NCBI GenBank assembly: GCA_045804265.1
Contig: JBJMNK010000039.1
Location: forward strand, 1-64,000
Direction of reading: 5' to 3'
Origin: JABFXC01 sp045804265
Lineage (GTDB): Bacteria; Gemmatimonadota; Gemmatimonadetes; Gemmatimonadales; Gemmatimonadaceae
DNA length: 64,000 nucleotides
The notes under the pieces are model-generated. The model was not told where the DNA came from. It saw nothing but the letters and a program-made list of their open reading frames with translations, and ran no database searches. Position numbers and translations under genes: made by a program. Positions 8,204-17,482 of the stretch are shown here, one piece after another (positions within the stretch are counted from its first letter, which is position 1; every line of letters starts with the position of its first letter).

Positions 8204-10171
8204 ATGGTCGCGAAGACAAAACCGAAGTACAAGCTGTCGATCGATCTAAATGCGCTGAATCACCTCGGCATTAATCTGTACAGCAACATCCCCGCAGTCG
8301 TATCCGAAGTGGTCGCGAACTCATGGGATGCCGATGCCGAGCATGTTTCGATCCAGATCGACCCCGGCGCCGGCACCGTTGTCATCGTCGACGACGGCGC
8401 GGGCATGAGCGAGGACGAGATCAACCACCGCTATCTGAAGGTCGGCTACCGAAAGCGCGAGACCGAAGGGGCGCACACGCCGAAGCACCGCCGCCACGTC
8501 ATGGGCCGGAAAGGAATCGGCAAGCTGTCGTTGTTCTCCATCGCCGACATCATCGAGGTGCACAGCGTCAAGACGGACTCGAAGGGCCGGGTGCTCGAGC
8601 GGAACGGGTTCGTCATGCGCGCGTCGCGTATCCGCGAGGCGATCGAGCGCGGCGACGGCATCGCGCACTACGAGCCGGAGGTGATTGAGCCCGTCCCCGC
8701 GGATCTGACGAGCGGCACGCGCATCATCCTCCGTGATCTGAAGAAGAGCGCCCACGTCACGGCGAAGTCGCTTCGCAAACGCCTGGCGAGGCGGTTCAGC
8801 GTGATCGGACCGGAGCACCAGTTCGAGGTAGAAGTCGACGGCGCGCCGATCACGGTCGAGGATCGCGACTACTTCGCCAAGATCGAGTACGTGTGGTACT
8901 TCGGTCAGGACAGCGAGCAGTACGCCGAGGCCTGCACGAATGCGAAGAAAAAACTACAGCTCGACGGCACGGTCGACGCCGCGAACAAGTACGCGATCTC
9001 TGGCTGGATCGGGACCTTCGACGAGCGGAAGAGCATCGAGGAGGGAAACAACTCGATTGTCGTGCTGGCGTGGGGCAAGCTGGTGCAGGAGGACCTCCTC
9101 AAGGATCTTGAGGAGGGCGGGCTTTTCACGAAGTACCTCACCGGCGAGATCCGCGCCGACTTCGTCGACCTCGACCAGCAGCAGGATATCGCCACCAGTG
9201 ACCGCCAGCGCCTTCGAGAGGATGATCCGCGCTACGTGGCCCTTAAGCGCTTTGTGCAGCGGATCGTGAAGACGGACGTGCAGGGGAGCTGGCGGGACTG
9301 GCGCACCGAGCACGGCACACAGCGCGCGATGGAGATCCCAGCCGTCAAGGCCTGGTTCGAGAGTCTCGGGTCGGACAACCGCAAGTACGCGAAGCAGCTG
9401 TTCGGCAAGATCGAGTCACTGGCGCTACCGGACCCCAGTGCAAAGAAGGAACTCTACCGGCAGAGCATCATGGCCTTCGAGACGCTGGCGCTCAAGAACA
9501 ACCTCGGCGCCCTCGCGGCGATTGAAGATCCCAATGAGGTGGAGCGCCTGACGTCCATCTTCGCTGGCATGCAGGAACTGGAGGCGGCCCACTACTACCA
9601 GATAGTGAAGGGTCGCCTCGAAGTCCTGACGAAGCTTGACAGGGTGAAAGACAAGGCGCTTGAAAAGGTCGTGCAACAACACGTCTTCGACAACCTGTGG
9701 CTCCTCGATCCATCCTGGGAGCGTGCGAGCACCGACCAGGGCATGGAGGTCATCATCGGCAAGGCGTTCAAGAAGGTCGATGCCAAGTTGACCCAGGAGC
9801 AGAAGCGGGCGCGGCTCGACATCAAGTATCGGACCGCAGCCGGGAAGAACATCGTGATCGAGCTGAAGCGATACGATCGCGTCGTGGACATCCACGAACT
9901 CCTCGAGCAAATCGGGAAATACTACGGGGTACTGAAGAAGGTGCTGGCGGCGAAATACCCACAGCAGCCGCAGTCGACGGAGTTCATCTGCATCCTCGGC
10001 AGCGAGCCGAGGTCGGACGCGCCCGAGAAGGTTGCGGGGCTCCTACGGCAGTACGACGCGCGCTACATCACTTATGACGACCTGCTCAAGCAGACGCGTG
10101 ACAGCTATCGCGACTACCTCGAGCGGGAGGGCAAGATCGCTCGCATCCTCCAGCTCGTGGAATCGATCTGA
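8204..10171 (+). CDS. GHKL ATPase fused to PD-(D/E)xK-like nuclease domain
   Basis: 655 residues from the ATG at 8204, preceded by GAGG and 13 bases after vsr; an earlier in-frame ATG lies inside vsr. The N-terminus is an MutL/Hsp90-type ATPase: N box SEVVANSWDADA (34-45), G1 box DDGAGM (63-68), glycine lid GRKGIGKLSL (101-110). Near the C-terminus RLDIKY (about 537) followed by VIELKR (about 550) has the D...ExK spacing of PD-(D/E)xK nucleases. That would make this a single-chain clamp plus nuclease, comparable in logic to MutL with endonuclease activity. ATP-dependent DNA cleavage directed by partners in the operon is the likely role (inference). Confidence 0.85.
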   Translation: MVAKTKPKYKLSIDLNALNHLGINLYSNIPAVVSEVVANSWDADAEHVSIQIDPGAGTVVIVDDGAGMSEDEINHRYLKVGYRKRETEGAHTPKHRRHVMGRKGIGKLSLFSIADIIEVHSVKTDSKGRVLERNGFVMRASRIREAIERGDGIAHYEPEVIEPVPADLTSGTRIILRDLKKSAHVTAKSLRKRLARRFSVIGPEHQFEVEVDGAPITVEDRDYFAKIEYVWYFGQDSEQYAEACTNAKKKLQLDGTVDAANKYAISGWIGTFDERKSIEEGNNSIVVLAWGKLVQEDLLKDLEEGGLFTKYLTGEIRADFVDLDQQQDIATSDRQRLREDDPRYVALKRFVQRIVKTDVQGSWRDWRTEHGTQRAMEIPAVKAWFESLGSDNRKYAKQLFGKIESLALPDPSAKKELYRQSIMAFETLALKNNLGALAAIEDPNEVERLTSIFAGMQELEAAHYYQIVKGRLEVLTKLDRVKDKALEKVVQQHVFDNLWLLDPSWERASTDQGMEVIIGKAFKKVDAKLTQEQKRARLDIKYRTAAGKNIVIELKRYDRVVDIHELLEQIGKYYGVLKKVLAAKYPQQPQSTEFICILGSEPRSDAPEKVAGLLRQYDARYITYDDLLKQTRDSYRDYLEREGKIARILQLVESI

Positions 10172-10228
10172 CGCACCGATGGAATCCAGCACGATGACGC
10201 GGAAAACCCAGATCCAGGACTGACCAAC

Positions 10229-11308
10229 GTGCAACGGATCGACATCACTCCCCAGACCTTCAAGGTGGGCGACTTCCTCGGGTGGCAACGCGACGGCTCG
10301 CTGGTCCTGAGTCCGCGTTTTCAGCGCCGCCCCGTCTGGCGACCGGGTGCCAAGTCGTACTTCATCGATACGGTAGCGCGCGGGCTGCCTGTGCCCGCGA
10401 TCATGATTCGCAACCTCATCGACTGGCGGACGCAGCGAACCGTGCGCGAGGTGATCGACGGACAGCAGCGGTTGAGAACTCTCTTCAGCTACATCGATCC
10501 CTCCACGCTCGCTGACTATACCCCGAAGCGTGACGAGTTTGCGGTCAAGCGCTCGCACAACCCGGATCTCGCCGGGAAGCGCTTCTCCGAGCTCGACCGG
10601 GCGACGATCGAACATGTGCTTGAGTACCGGTTCAGCACGCACGTGCTGCCCGCTGCCACCGAGGACCGCGACATCCTACAGATGTTCGCGCGGATCAACG
10701 CGACGGGCGTGCGTCTAAATGAGCAGGAGCTCCGTAACGCGGAGTTCTACGGGGTCTTCAAGACGCTTATGTACCAGCTCGCACTGGAGCAACTGGAACG
10801 CTGGCGCGAGTGGGGCGTTTTTAACGACAACGAGATAGCGCGCATGGACGAGGTCGAACTCGCGAGCGATCTCGCTCTCACGATGATCGATGGCCTGTCG
10901 GCCAAGCGTCAGTCCGCGCTCGGTGCGCTGTACCGCCGGTTCGACGACGAATTCCCCGGAGCCGAGGTGTTTGCGGCCCGCTTTCGCACGATCATGGATG
11001 CCATAGACGAACTCCTCGGACGTAGGGTCCGTGAGACCGTGTACCGCCGGGCGGTGCATTTCTTCACGCTGTTCGTTTGCCTGTACGATCACCTCTACGG
11101 GCTCGGCACGCCGCTGGATAAGCGGCGACAGCGATCGCTCCCAGACGGCATCGTGGGGAAGCTGGTGGCCGCCAGCGAGGACATCGCCGCTGGAAACGTG
11201 CCCCCGGACGTCCTCGACGCAGTGCGTCGCGCCACCGCGGACCGTGGCCGACGGCGCACGCGGCTCGACTACCTGGCTGGGCGTGTGGCTGCCAGCGGCC
11301 ATGCCTAG
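10229..11308 (+). CDS. DUF262 (GmrSD-like) protein
   Basis: 359 residues from a GTG start. It shows the DUF262 pattern: SPRFQRRPVWRP near residue 30 and VIDGQQRLRTLFSYI at 75-89, the DGQQR motif shared with ParB/sulfiredoxin-type NTPases. DUF262 is the NTP-binding half of GmrSD-type modification-dependent restriction enzymes. A DUF1524 nuclease half is absent here; instead the next gene, overlapping by 8 bases, encodes a HEPN-like protein. A pairing of DUF262 with HEPN-like partners is known to me from other genomes (recall). It probably senses nucleotides or modified DNA and controls its partner. Confidence 0.87.
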   Translation: MQRIDITPQTFKVGDFLGWQRDGSLVLSPRFQRRPVWRPGAKSYFIDTVARGLPVPAIMIRNLIDWRTQRTVREVIDGQQRLRTLFSYIDPSTLADYTPKRDEFAVKRSHNPDLAGKRFSELDRATIEHVLEYRFSTHVLPAATEDRDILQMFARINATGVRLNEQELRNAEFYGVFKTLMYQLALEQLERWREWGVFNDNEIARMDEVELASDLALTMIDGLSAKRQSALGALYRRFDDEFPGAEVFAARFRTIMDAIDELLGRRVRETVYRRAVHFFTLFVCLYDHLYGLGTPLDKRRQRSLPDGIVGKLVAASEDIAAGNVPPDVLDAVRRATADRGRRRTRLDYLAGRVAASGHA

Positions 11309-11921
11309 GTCCCGTACCAGACCCGCGCGCGCACTCGCGCGGCGGGTGCAGAGCGACGCCGAGGCGGCAGTCGCGCATGTTCGGCGCGTCGAAGCTGTGG
11401 CTGCCGGCGGGCTGACGGCGCAGGACATCGACCGCACCTACGCGGGGGCATTCCTCGACTTCCACGCTCGCTACGAGCGAGCGTTGGAGGCGCTCTTCGT
11501 CGGCTTGCTCGCAGGCGACTACGTTAGCCCGCGCCCGGGAGTGCGTCGGTTGGTCGCCGTCTCTACGCGCGAACGTGCCCTTCGGGTGATCGAGGCCGGG
11601 CGCCCGTACGCCGACTGGCTGCCCTTCCGTCACGTACTCGATCGCGCAGAACTCTTCTTCCACAAGGGACGGCCTTTCTCGGAGGTCGGCAGTGCAGAGC
11701 GGAACGTTCTGGAGTCGGCGGTCATCCTTCGAAATCTCATCGCGCACAACAGCAGGCACGCACACCAACGGTTTCGGAGGCAGGTGATCGCGGGTCGGCC
11801 TCTGCCGCCGTCGCAGCGAAACGGTCCAGGCTATCTTCGCGGCGCACACTCCGGTGCGGAGACCCGCTTCGAGTTCCTCGTCGGGGAACTGGTGACGCTG
11901 ATGTACGGGCTATGCGCGTGA
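11301..11921 (+). CDS. HEPN-like protein, partner of DUF262
   Basis: 206 residues from an ATG inside the end of the DUF262 gene (8-base overlap). It is largely helical and carries RNLIAHN at residues 144-150, an Rx4H pair typical of HEPN ribonucleases and of the MAE_28990/MAE_18760 HEPN-like group. If active, it would cleave RNA as an abortive effector. If not, it is a HEPN-type adaptor. It is the last gene of the operon, with 149 bases to the convergent large gene. Confidence 0.75.
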   Translation: MPRSRTRPARALARRVQSDAEAAVAHVRRVEAVAAGGLTAQDIDRTYAGAFLDFHARYERALEALFVGLLAGDYVSPRPGVRRLVAVSTRERALRVIEAGRPYADWLPFRHVLDRAELFFHKGRPFSEVGSAERNVLESAVILRNLIAHNSRHAHQRFRRQVIAGRPLPPSQRNGPGYLRGAHSGAETRFEFLVGELVTLMYGLCA

Positions 11922-12070
11922 TGCCTGGGGCCAACGCTGCGGAGAACCCGAGGCTCATCCGGCGGCGGTGGTCAGTCGCACGTGCATTCCGCCTACTGCG
12001 AGTCGCTCTTCGAATTCGGCTGGCGCGTCCTGCTCAGCGGCGAAAGGATTGCCCGCGCGGAGCTCACGAT

Positions 12071-15000
12071 CTAACCAAGCGATCGGGCTTGCAACGCGGC
12101 ACTGCGAAGAGAGGGCTCGTCCCGTGTCCTCCCGGTGAGGTTGAGCACTTGCGGCCACGTACCCCAAGCTGCGCGCACACTCGGAAGGCCGTGATCGCTG
12201 AAGTGTGACGCGAAGCGGCCCAAGACGAACAGCCGTGGCCGTACCGATGCGTGGCCTTGGCCCTGAACGCCGAGGCGCGCGCAGAGTCGCTCTGGTGGTA
12301 TGAGCGGAAGCCAGTCTGACACTACGCGAACCCATTCGGAGGCGCCGACGGAGAAGTTCTTCGCTGCGCTCGCACGTTTGCCCAGCGACGCGCCGAAGGG
12401 ATCCTGCCACTTGAGCTGAAACAGAGCCAGGTCGCCGGTGAGTCGATCATAGACGATCGCATCGATGTCGGTCAGGACGCGCCCACGTTCTCGGATCTTC
12501 ACTCCTGTGGGGCTTGTGTAGAACCGACCGCTCGAGTCACTCACGAGGGCGTCGTATACGTCATTTCGGAAGATGCGCTCCCGAGAGTCGACGGCACGAT
12601 CCCAGTCTGACGGATAGAGCTGCCGAAGCCGAACCAGTAGGAACTGAAATGGCTCGTCAAGACACCCCCACGTCGACATGAGAGCACCGTCCGGGGCGAT
12701 CCGCACCAGCGGCGGAAGTGCAGGGCGCGCGGATTTGTGGAACACCGCCGCTCCTGTCTGGTCGAGTACCAACGGTTCAATCGCCGCGCGGGCCTCCGTC
12801 TCCGATATTCCTGTCAGCTCCCCGAGCCGTCGGGCGAGCACCGGCAGCCGCCACCAAGTGGTGCGTATAACCGCCGGGCCCAATGATGCATCTCGATGGC
12901 TCAGGGCTTCGGACGCGGTGACGCGGAGTAGCGCCTCAGCCGCCGTGGCCAACGTAAGCCATCGATACACGCTGAAAGGCAGCGACCCGAATACTGCATT
13001 TCCGGGAAAGGCGTCGGGCCCGATCATCTGGTCGGCGCTGTGCAGTGCTGCTTCGAGAAAGTGCCTATATACGCGTGGTGGCGGTGAGATCGATAGCTCG
13101 CGCCCGTTTGTCAGCTTCACGTACTTGAGAAGACGCTTCGCGAGTCCGCGCTGTTCTCGCTCCAAACGCTCGACCAGATCGCGACGTGTACGCCGTAGGC
13201 GCGCGCCCAGTGCGAAGAGATGAGCGGCCTCACGTCGTTCGACGCCGCGCGGGCTGTGCTCGAGACGGACAGTCCAGCTCCGGGCCGAGTCGCGGGTCAC
13301 GGTCGCGAGACCCGTCCTCAGCATATCGATGACTTGCGCGAGCGACGCGATCTCTCCCGCGCGTCGCGCCGCGGCGTCGGCCCAGAAGCCATTGTGCACG
13401 GGTTGCGCCTCTCTTGGCGGCCACTCCCGGTCGACATCGGTGCCGGCGAACAGGCCGAGGAGTCGGGTGAGCCCGAACCCGAAGCGTAGGTCGGGAGCAA
13501 GGTGCAACGATTCGCCTTCGGCCTCTTCCTGCGGTCTTGACTCCTCCGCCGGTTGCACCTCGCCGTTATCGACGGGGAGATCGCTCCGAAGTGCTCCAGA
13601 GAAGGACATGCGACGGTCGACAGCGCCCAGCAGCAGCGCCACTATGTGTCGCCGATCGATGCCCTTCGTCCGTGCTAGTAGCGCACGCTCTTCGACGTCG
13701 ACCGCGTGCTGCATCGAATCGATAGCTTGTCGATGTAATGACCTGCCTGCCGCATGCGGCATTGGTGGCGCGAAGATATCCGGCGACCACAGCGTGATAG
13801 GCCGCGAGCCACGTTCCAATTGAAGCACCATAGGTAACCGCTCTACCCGAAGTTGCTCGCGCTTGCGGCCGGCCTCACGGCGGAGCCGATCCGAGAAGGC
13901 AGCCTGCGGCTGTGCATTCAGAGCGGTGCGGGCAAACTGCTCTATCGACATGTCGATCTCGTCGCCGCTCTCCTTGGTCGGCGGCAATGTGCGCACGTCC
14001 AGCTCTGCTGCCACACGAACGATCGTTCTGGCATTCAGGGGCGTAAAAGGCGTTTCGTCGTCATCTTGATTCACGTGCGGTGCGATCACGAGCGGCTCGT
14101 CAATCATCTGGAAGACGGCCGGAGCTGCGGCAGCGCCGCTTAATGGAAGGCGATACGACCCCGGTGGAAGCATGCCGCCAACGCGCGTGGCCAGCTGGCG
14201 TACCATTCCCGGACACGCCGCTGCCCAGTCTTCTGGGTACGTCTGGCGGAGACGACTGTGCAGGTACCGCAGCGGCTCGCCAAGTACCCCGCTGAGGAGG
14301 AACAGGTGTTGGTTCTTGCTGATACGCAGGAACAATGGAAGCGGAGCTCGCAGACTGAATGGCGTCGTCGGACCGAGTGTCCGGAACTCCTGCGGTCCTC
14401 CACGCAGTCCAGCTTCCCACGTCAGGGTCCGAATCACCGTGCGTGCTGCCGAGGTGTCCAGCCCGTGCCGTTCTTGAGCCGTGGTTCGCACGTCGGCCAC
14501 GTCCTGCCAGATCGTGAGCAGGTTACTCCACCGTAGCGTAGGGTGGCGCTCTCGGAGGAGCGCGCAGAAATCAAGGTGTTTGAGCGCGAACGTGATCTCG
14601 TCCGCAATCACTTCGACGAACACACGGTACTGAATACCGCTGAAGGACGCGTCTTGAGGAACATGCGAGAAGGCGAGCATCCGCCTCATCAACAGGGCGC
14701 CGAGGCGGAAATACCACCAATCGATGGCAGGTGACGAGCCGTACGAAGCAAAGTGTGTCTGCCAGGGGCGCGCACGCGCGCGCATGAGGGCGAGTACCTT
14801 GCCCCTCTCCTTAGCAAGGCCCGCGAGCGCGTTACGCTGAGTCTCGCGTACGAGGTCACGCACGGAGACGATGTCGTCTCGATGCCCCAATTCCGTGAAT
14901 AGGACCTCCGTGTCGATCGCGAGGTCGTCCCCATCAGCGCTCTCCTCGTACGCCGCCGAGCCCGCGTCGTTTGCTGTGCCGCCCAGTCCCGCGCTCGAGC

Positions 15001-15370
15001 CCTGCGCCATGACACGGTCAAGTAGGCTCACAGTGGAGCACGCGTGCAGAGCGCTATCCGCCCACTTCTCGACCTCCGCATCACTCGGAAAGAGTGGTGC
15101 GCCGACATTGTCATACGTTGTAGCGAGAGATGCTTCGAAGGGGGCCAATGCTACTTCCCAGCCGCTCACATCCGATGCAACCCCACCGCTGGTTCGGAGC
15201 GTGCGAGCGAGATGCCAACCGCGGTATTGAGCGGAGTCGATGGCACGAGCGATCGCCATGGTCGGAAGGCGAGGGTCCACCAGAGCCCATGACCCGCCAG
15301 CGCTCGAGAACCAATTCGCTAGACGCTCCTCTCGGAGTTCGCTAAGGCGAACTAGCCAGCTGCTCGGCAT
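12071..15370 (-). CDS. large protein with duplication and PD-(D/E)xK-like C-terminus
   Basis: 1099 residues, convergent with the defence operon. No family is recognised over most of its length. Two segments repeat one another: EPLRYLHSRLRQTYPEDW (about 365-382) and EPFQFLLVRLRQLYPSDW (about 905-922), each preceded by a run of hydrophobic strands, which suggests two tandem copies of one large domain. Near residue 965 the sequence TDIDAIVYDRLTGDLALFQLKW matches the D...QxK form of PD-(D/E)xK nuclease folds. No signal peptide or membrane segment. A tandem palindromic repeat 61-91 bases upstream of the ATG may be its operator. It could be an independent defence effector beside the operon. Confidence 0.8.
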   Translation of the reverse strand: MPSSWLVRLSELREERLANWFSSAGGSWALVDPRLPTMAIARAIDSAQYRGWHLARTLRTSGGVASDVSGWEVALAPFEASLATTYDNVGAPLFPSDAEVEKWADSALHACSTVSLLDRVMAQGSSAGLGGTANDAGSAAYEESADGDDLAIDTEVLFTELGHRDDIVSVRDLVRETQRNALAGLAKERGKVLALMRARARPWQTHFASYGSSPAIDWWYFRLGALLMRRMLAFSHVPQDASFSGIQYRVFVEVIADEITFALKHLDFCALLRERHPTLRWSNLLTIWQDVADVRTTAQERHGLDTSAARTVIRTLTWEAGLRGGPQEFRTLGPTTPFSLRAPLPLFLRISKNQHLFLLSGVLGEPLRYLHSRLRQTYPEDWAAACPGMVRQLATRVGGMLPPGSYRLPLSGAAAAPAVFQMIDEPLVIAPHVNQDDDETPFTPLNARTIVRVAAELDVRTLPPTKESGDEIDMSIEQFARTALNAQPQAAFSDRLRREAGRKREQLRVERLPMVLQLERGSRPITLWSPDIFAPPMPHAAGRSLHRQAIDSMQHAVDVEERALLARTKGIDRRHIVALLLGAVDRRMSFSGALRSDLPVDNGEVQPAEESRPQEEAEGESLHLAPDLRFGFGLTRLLGLFAGTDVDREWPPREAQPVHNGFWADAAARRAGEIASLAQVIDMLRTGLATVTRDSARSWTVRLEHSPRGVERREAAHLFALGARLRRTRRDLVERLEREQRGLAKRLLKYVKLTNGRELSISPPPRVYRHFLEAALHSADQMIGPDAFPGNAVFGSLPFSVYRWLTLATAAEALLRVTASEALSHRDASLGPAVIRTTWWRLPVLARRLGELTGISETEARAAIEPLVLDQTGAAVFHKSARPALPPLVRIAPDGALMSTWGCLDEPFQFLLVRLRQLYPSDWDRAVDSRERIFRNDVYDALVSDSSGRFYTSPTGVKIRERGRVLTDIDAIVYDRLTGDLALFQLKWQDPFGASLGKRASAAKNFSVGASEWVRVVSDWLPLIPPERLCARLGVQGQGHASVRPRLFVLGRFASHFSDHGLPSVRAAWGTWPQVLNLTGRTRDEPSLRSAALQARSLG

Positions 15371-16332
15371 GTATCAGTTCTCCGAGCGCGAAGCGTGAGC
15401 ATCTCTCGCACTCGCGCCTTCACGGTTGGTACCCAGCTTGGTCGAACAGACCAAGCTTGGTCGAGCCCACTTCCGCCTGCGCGGTGAGAGCCGTCGAGGC
15501 AGCCGCCAAGTTGGAAATCTATGCGATCGAAGAGATATAACATGGATCGAAAACTTGGGTCGATATCAACGTGTCGTATCGGCGCAACTACGGTGGCGCC
15601 GATTCACCTGCCCAGACGCCGCAATCTCTCGCGCCGAAATTTGTAGATTCACGCCGTAGCTGCACACTCATTGAGAGATCAACCCGTGGACTAACAGGTC
15701 TGCTCGCGCCGGGCCACACCTCACCAACGAGGCACGCGCCGTGGGACTGTGTGACGCCTGACTCGATTACTAGATCCCGTAACAACAGAGCGCCGACGCT
15801 GCTCGAGCGGATACGGCATAAATCGATGTCATTCCGCCGATTGATCGCCATTAAGGCGGTCGCTTTGTCATACGCGGCCGGCATGGATTGCCCGAGACGC
15901 TGGTAGATGCGCAGTGGCGCCTGAGGAAGCTCGTTGCCGAGAAAACCGTGTCGCTGGTCCGGGCGAAAGCCCTGGTACAACGAAGACAATACTGGAAGCT
16001 GGACAGAACAGTCATTCCGTTCGTAGTCGATTCTCCCAGAGGGAACGCGGTTAGCATGCTTGGACACCCCCTTCCCGGAGACGACCCGCTTGGCGATGCT
16101 GCAGCGGATCGCCCGCCGCGATCACCCGAAGGCCAGCCCGTTGGTGTCGAGTCGACGTGTTGTCATCCCGACTGGCTGATCATGAACCGACGTGGCGCCG
16201 GTCGCGGTGCCTCGCGATGGCGCGCCTAACGTTCGCGCATTGCGACAACCCTGCTGACAAACTGCAGGTGGCGAAGCGCGGATCCGTCGATCGCGGGCTT
16301 CATCATCCATCGATTGGCCAATAAGTGCCGTA
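15371..16332. other. gene-poor spacer, 962 bases
   Basis: Apart from the operator candidate, nothing is assignable. About 15530-16070 is lower in G+C than its surroundings. Two weak open frames exist (plus 15888-16229, 113 codons; minus 16067-15588, 159 codons), but neither resembles a known protein. The plus frame ends at the octamer GCCTAACG (16224-16231), whose TAA is its stop. It could be the decayed junction of the island. Confidence 0.5.
15431..15461. promoter_or_regulatory. tandem palindromic operator candidate
   Basis: ACCAAGCTTGGT (15450-15461) is a perfect 12-base palindrome. ACCCAGCTTGGT (15431-15442) is the same with one mismatch, 19 bases away centre to centre, about two helical turns. 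It lies 61-91 bases upstream of the start of the 1099-residue gene on the minus strand, where a repressor or activator would bind. Confidence 0.45.
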
Positions 16333-17163
16333 GTGAGCATCCGCGGGATTCCACAACAATCAGAAGGTGCGCTCGGCGACACCCCTACACTACCGTGCAA
16401 GAAGCCATCACGGCCACAATCGTGCTGGTCGGCTGAGCCTCGGTATCGTCCAGCAGGCAACGAGGGATGGTGGGTGATCGCGGTAGGCGGAGCCGCAATC
16501 CCGAGCCGATGGCATGTGCTCGGTCCATCTGCGGGCACGCCTGCTCTCTCCCAACACGATTCCGACAGCCGGTCGCAGGACGGCGAGCTACGCTTCGCTC
16601 GGGAGAACCACATTGAACCCGTACCGGAGATCCGTCCGATTTCAATACCCGGCGGCGAGCATCGTCCGTTCGCCCTTTACGTCGCTGAATCGTCACCGCT
16701 CGTCGACACAGCCCGCACGTTGGTCGCCGAATATGCGGCCCTGCCGCACAACGCCGGGCGATGGCCGACGCCAGCCGCGGACATCGCGGCGCTGCCAACG
16801 CCGTACGTGCGGCCGATGGGAGTGCTTCTCGTCGCGCTGGAGGCAGCGAATGTCGCGGTACCGACACCAGAGAGTGCGCTCGGCTGCGGCGCGTTAGGCG
16901 CGGTGCAGCACCCACATGTAGCCGAGCTCAAACGCATCTATGTGCGACCGCACGCGCGGGGGCGTGGCATCGGGAAGGCGATCATGGTGGCACTCATCGA
17001 GTGGGCAGATTCGCTCGGGTTTGAGCGGGTTCGCCTCGACACGGCTCCCGAACTGACGGCGGCGCTCGCGCTCTACAGGCAACTCGGATTCACACCTATC
17101 CCGCCGTATCGCGAAGGTCTGCTCCCTGACGCGCTCTGCTTCGATCGGGCTGTGCGCCTCTAG
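16333..17163 (+). CDS. GNAT family N-acetyltransferase
   Basis: The C-terminal 170 residues are a GNAT acetyltransferase that moves acetyl from acetyl-CoA to an unknown amine. AELKRIYVRPHARGRGIGKA is motif A with the pyrophosphate-binding RGRGIG loop, and ALALYRQLGFTPI is motif B. The first 90-100 residues, read from GTG 16333, do not look like protein, so the true start is probably nearer 16600; no ATG is available there. CGTTAGGC at 16892-16899 sits in frame as Ala-Leu-Gly just before motif A. It is a stand-alone gene in a region of small accessory genes. Confidence 0.75.
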   Translation: MSIRGIPQQSEGALGDTPTLPCKKPSRPQSCWSAEPRYRPAGNEGWWVIAVGGAAIPSRWHVLGPSAGTPALSQHDSDSRSQDGELRFARENHIEPVPEIRPISIPGGEHRPFALYVAESSPLVDTARTLVAEYAALPHNAGRWPTPAADIAALPTPYVRPMGVLLVALEAANVAVPTPESALGCGALGAVQHPHVAELKRIYVRPHARGRGIGKAIMVALIEWADSLGFERVRLDTAPELTAALALYRQLGFTPIPPYREGLLPDALCFDRAVRL

Positions 17164-17482
17164 GCGCGCGGTTACTGTCTGGGCGCAGCTCGTGGGCATG
17201 CCTTTGATCATTCCGCACGTAGTCGGCCAGGCGTGTATTCCGTCCGCTCGTGCTGTGATGTAAGCGCAATGCAGGGCGACCGACATCCGAGCCCGCCGGG
17301 TGCTTCGGCGGAAGCAGTCGCATCCCCGGGAGGAACCTCAAACCCAATGGTTCAGAGGCTTGAGATAAACCCAAGCCTTCGGCTGCCAGGAATGGGCCTA
17401 AGCCACTCGTGACTGACCATCTCTATCACATGCGCCCGCGACGCTTGAGGACGCGGCCACTCGTTCGACCGTTGCCGCCGAC
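17164..17482. other. spacer without visible gene
   Basis: 319 bases between acetyltransferase genes. No open frame with family resemblance, hairpin or octamer copy. Confidence 0.5.

Noticed and set aside
15588..16067. 159-codon minus-strand frame in the spacer right of the island
   Set aside because: No recognisable domain, no ribosome site and low-quality composition; described only in the spacer entry.
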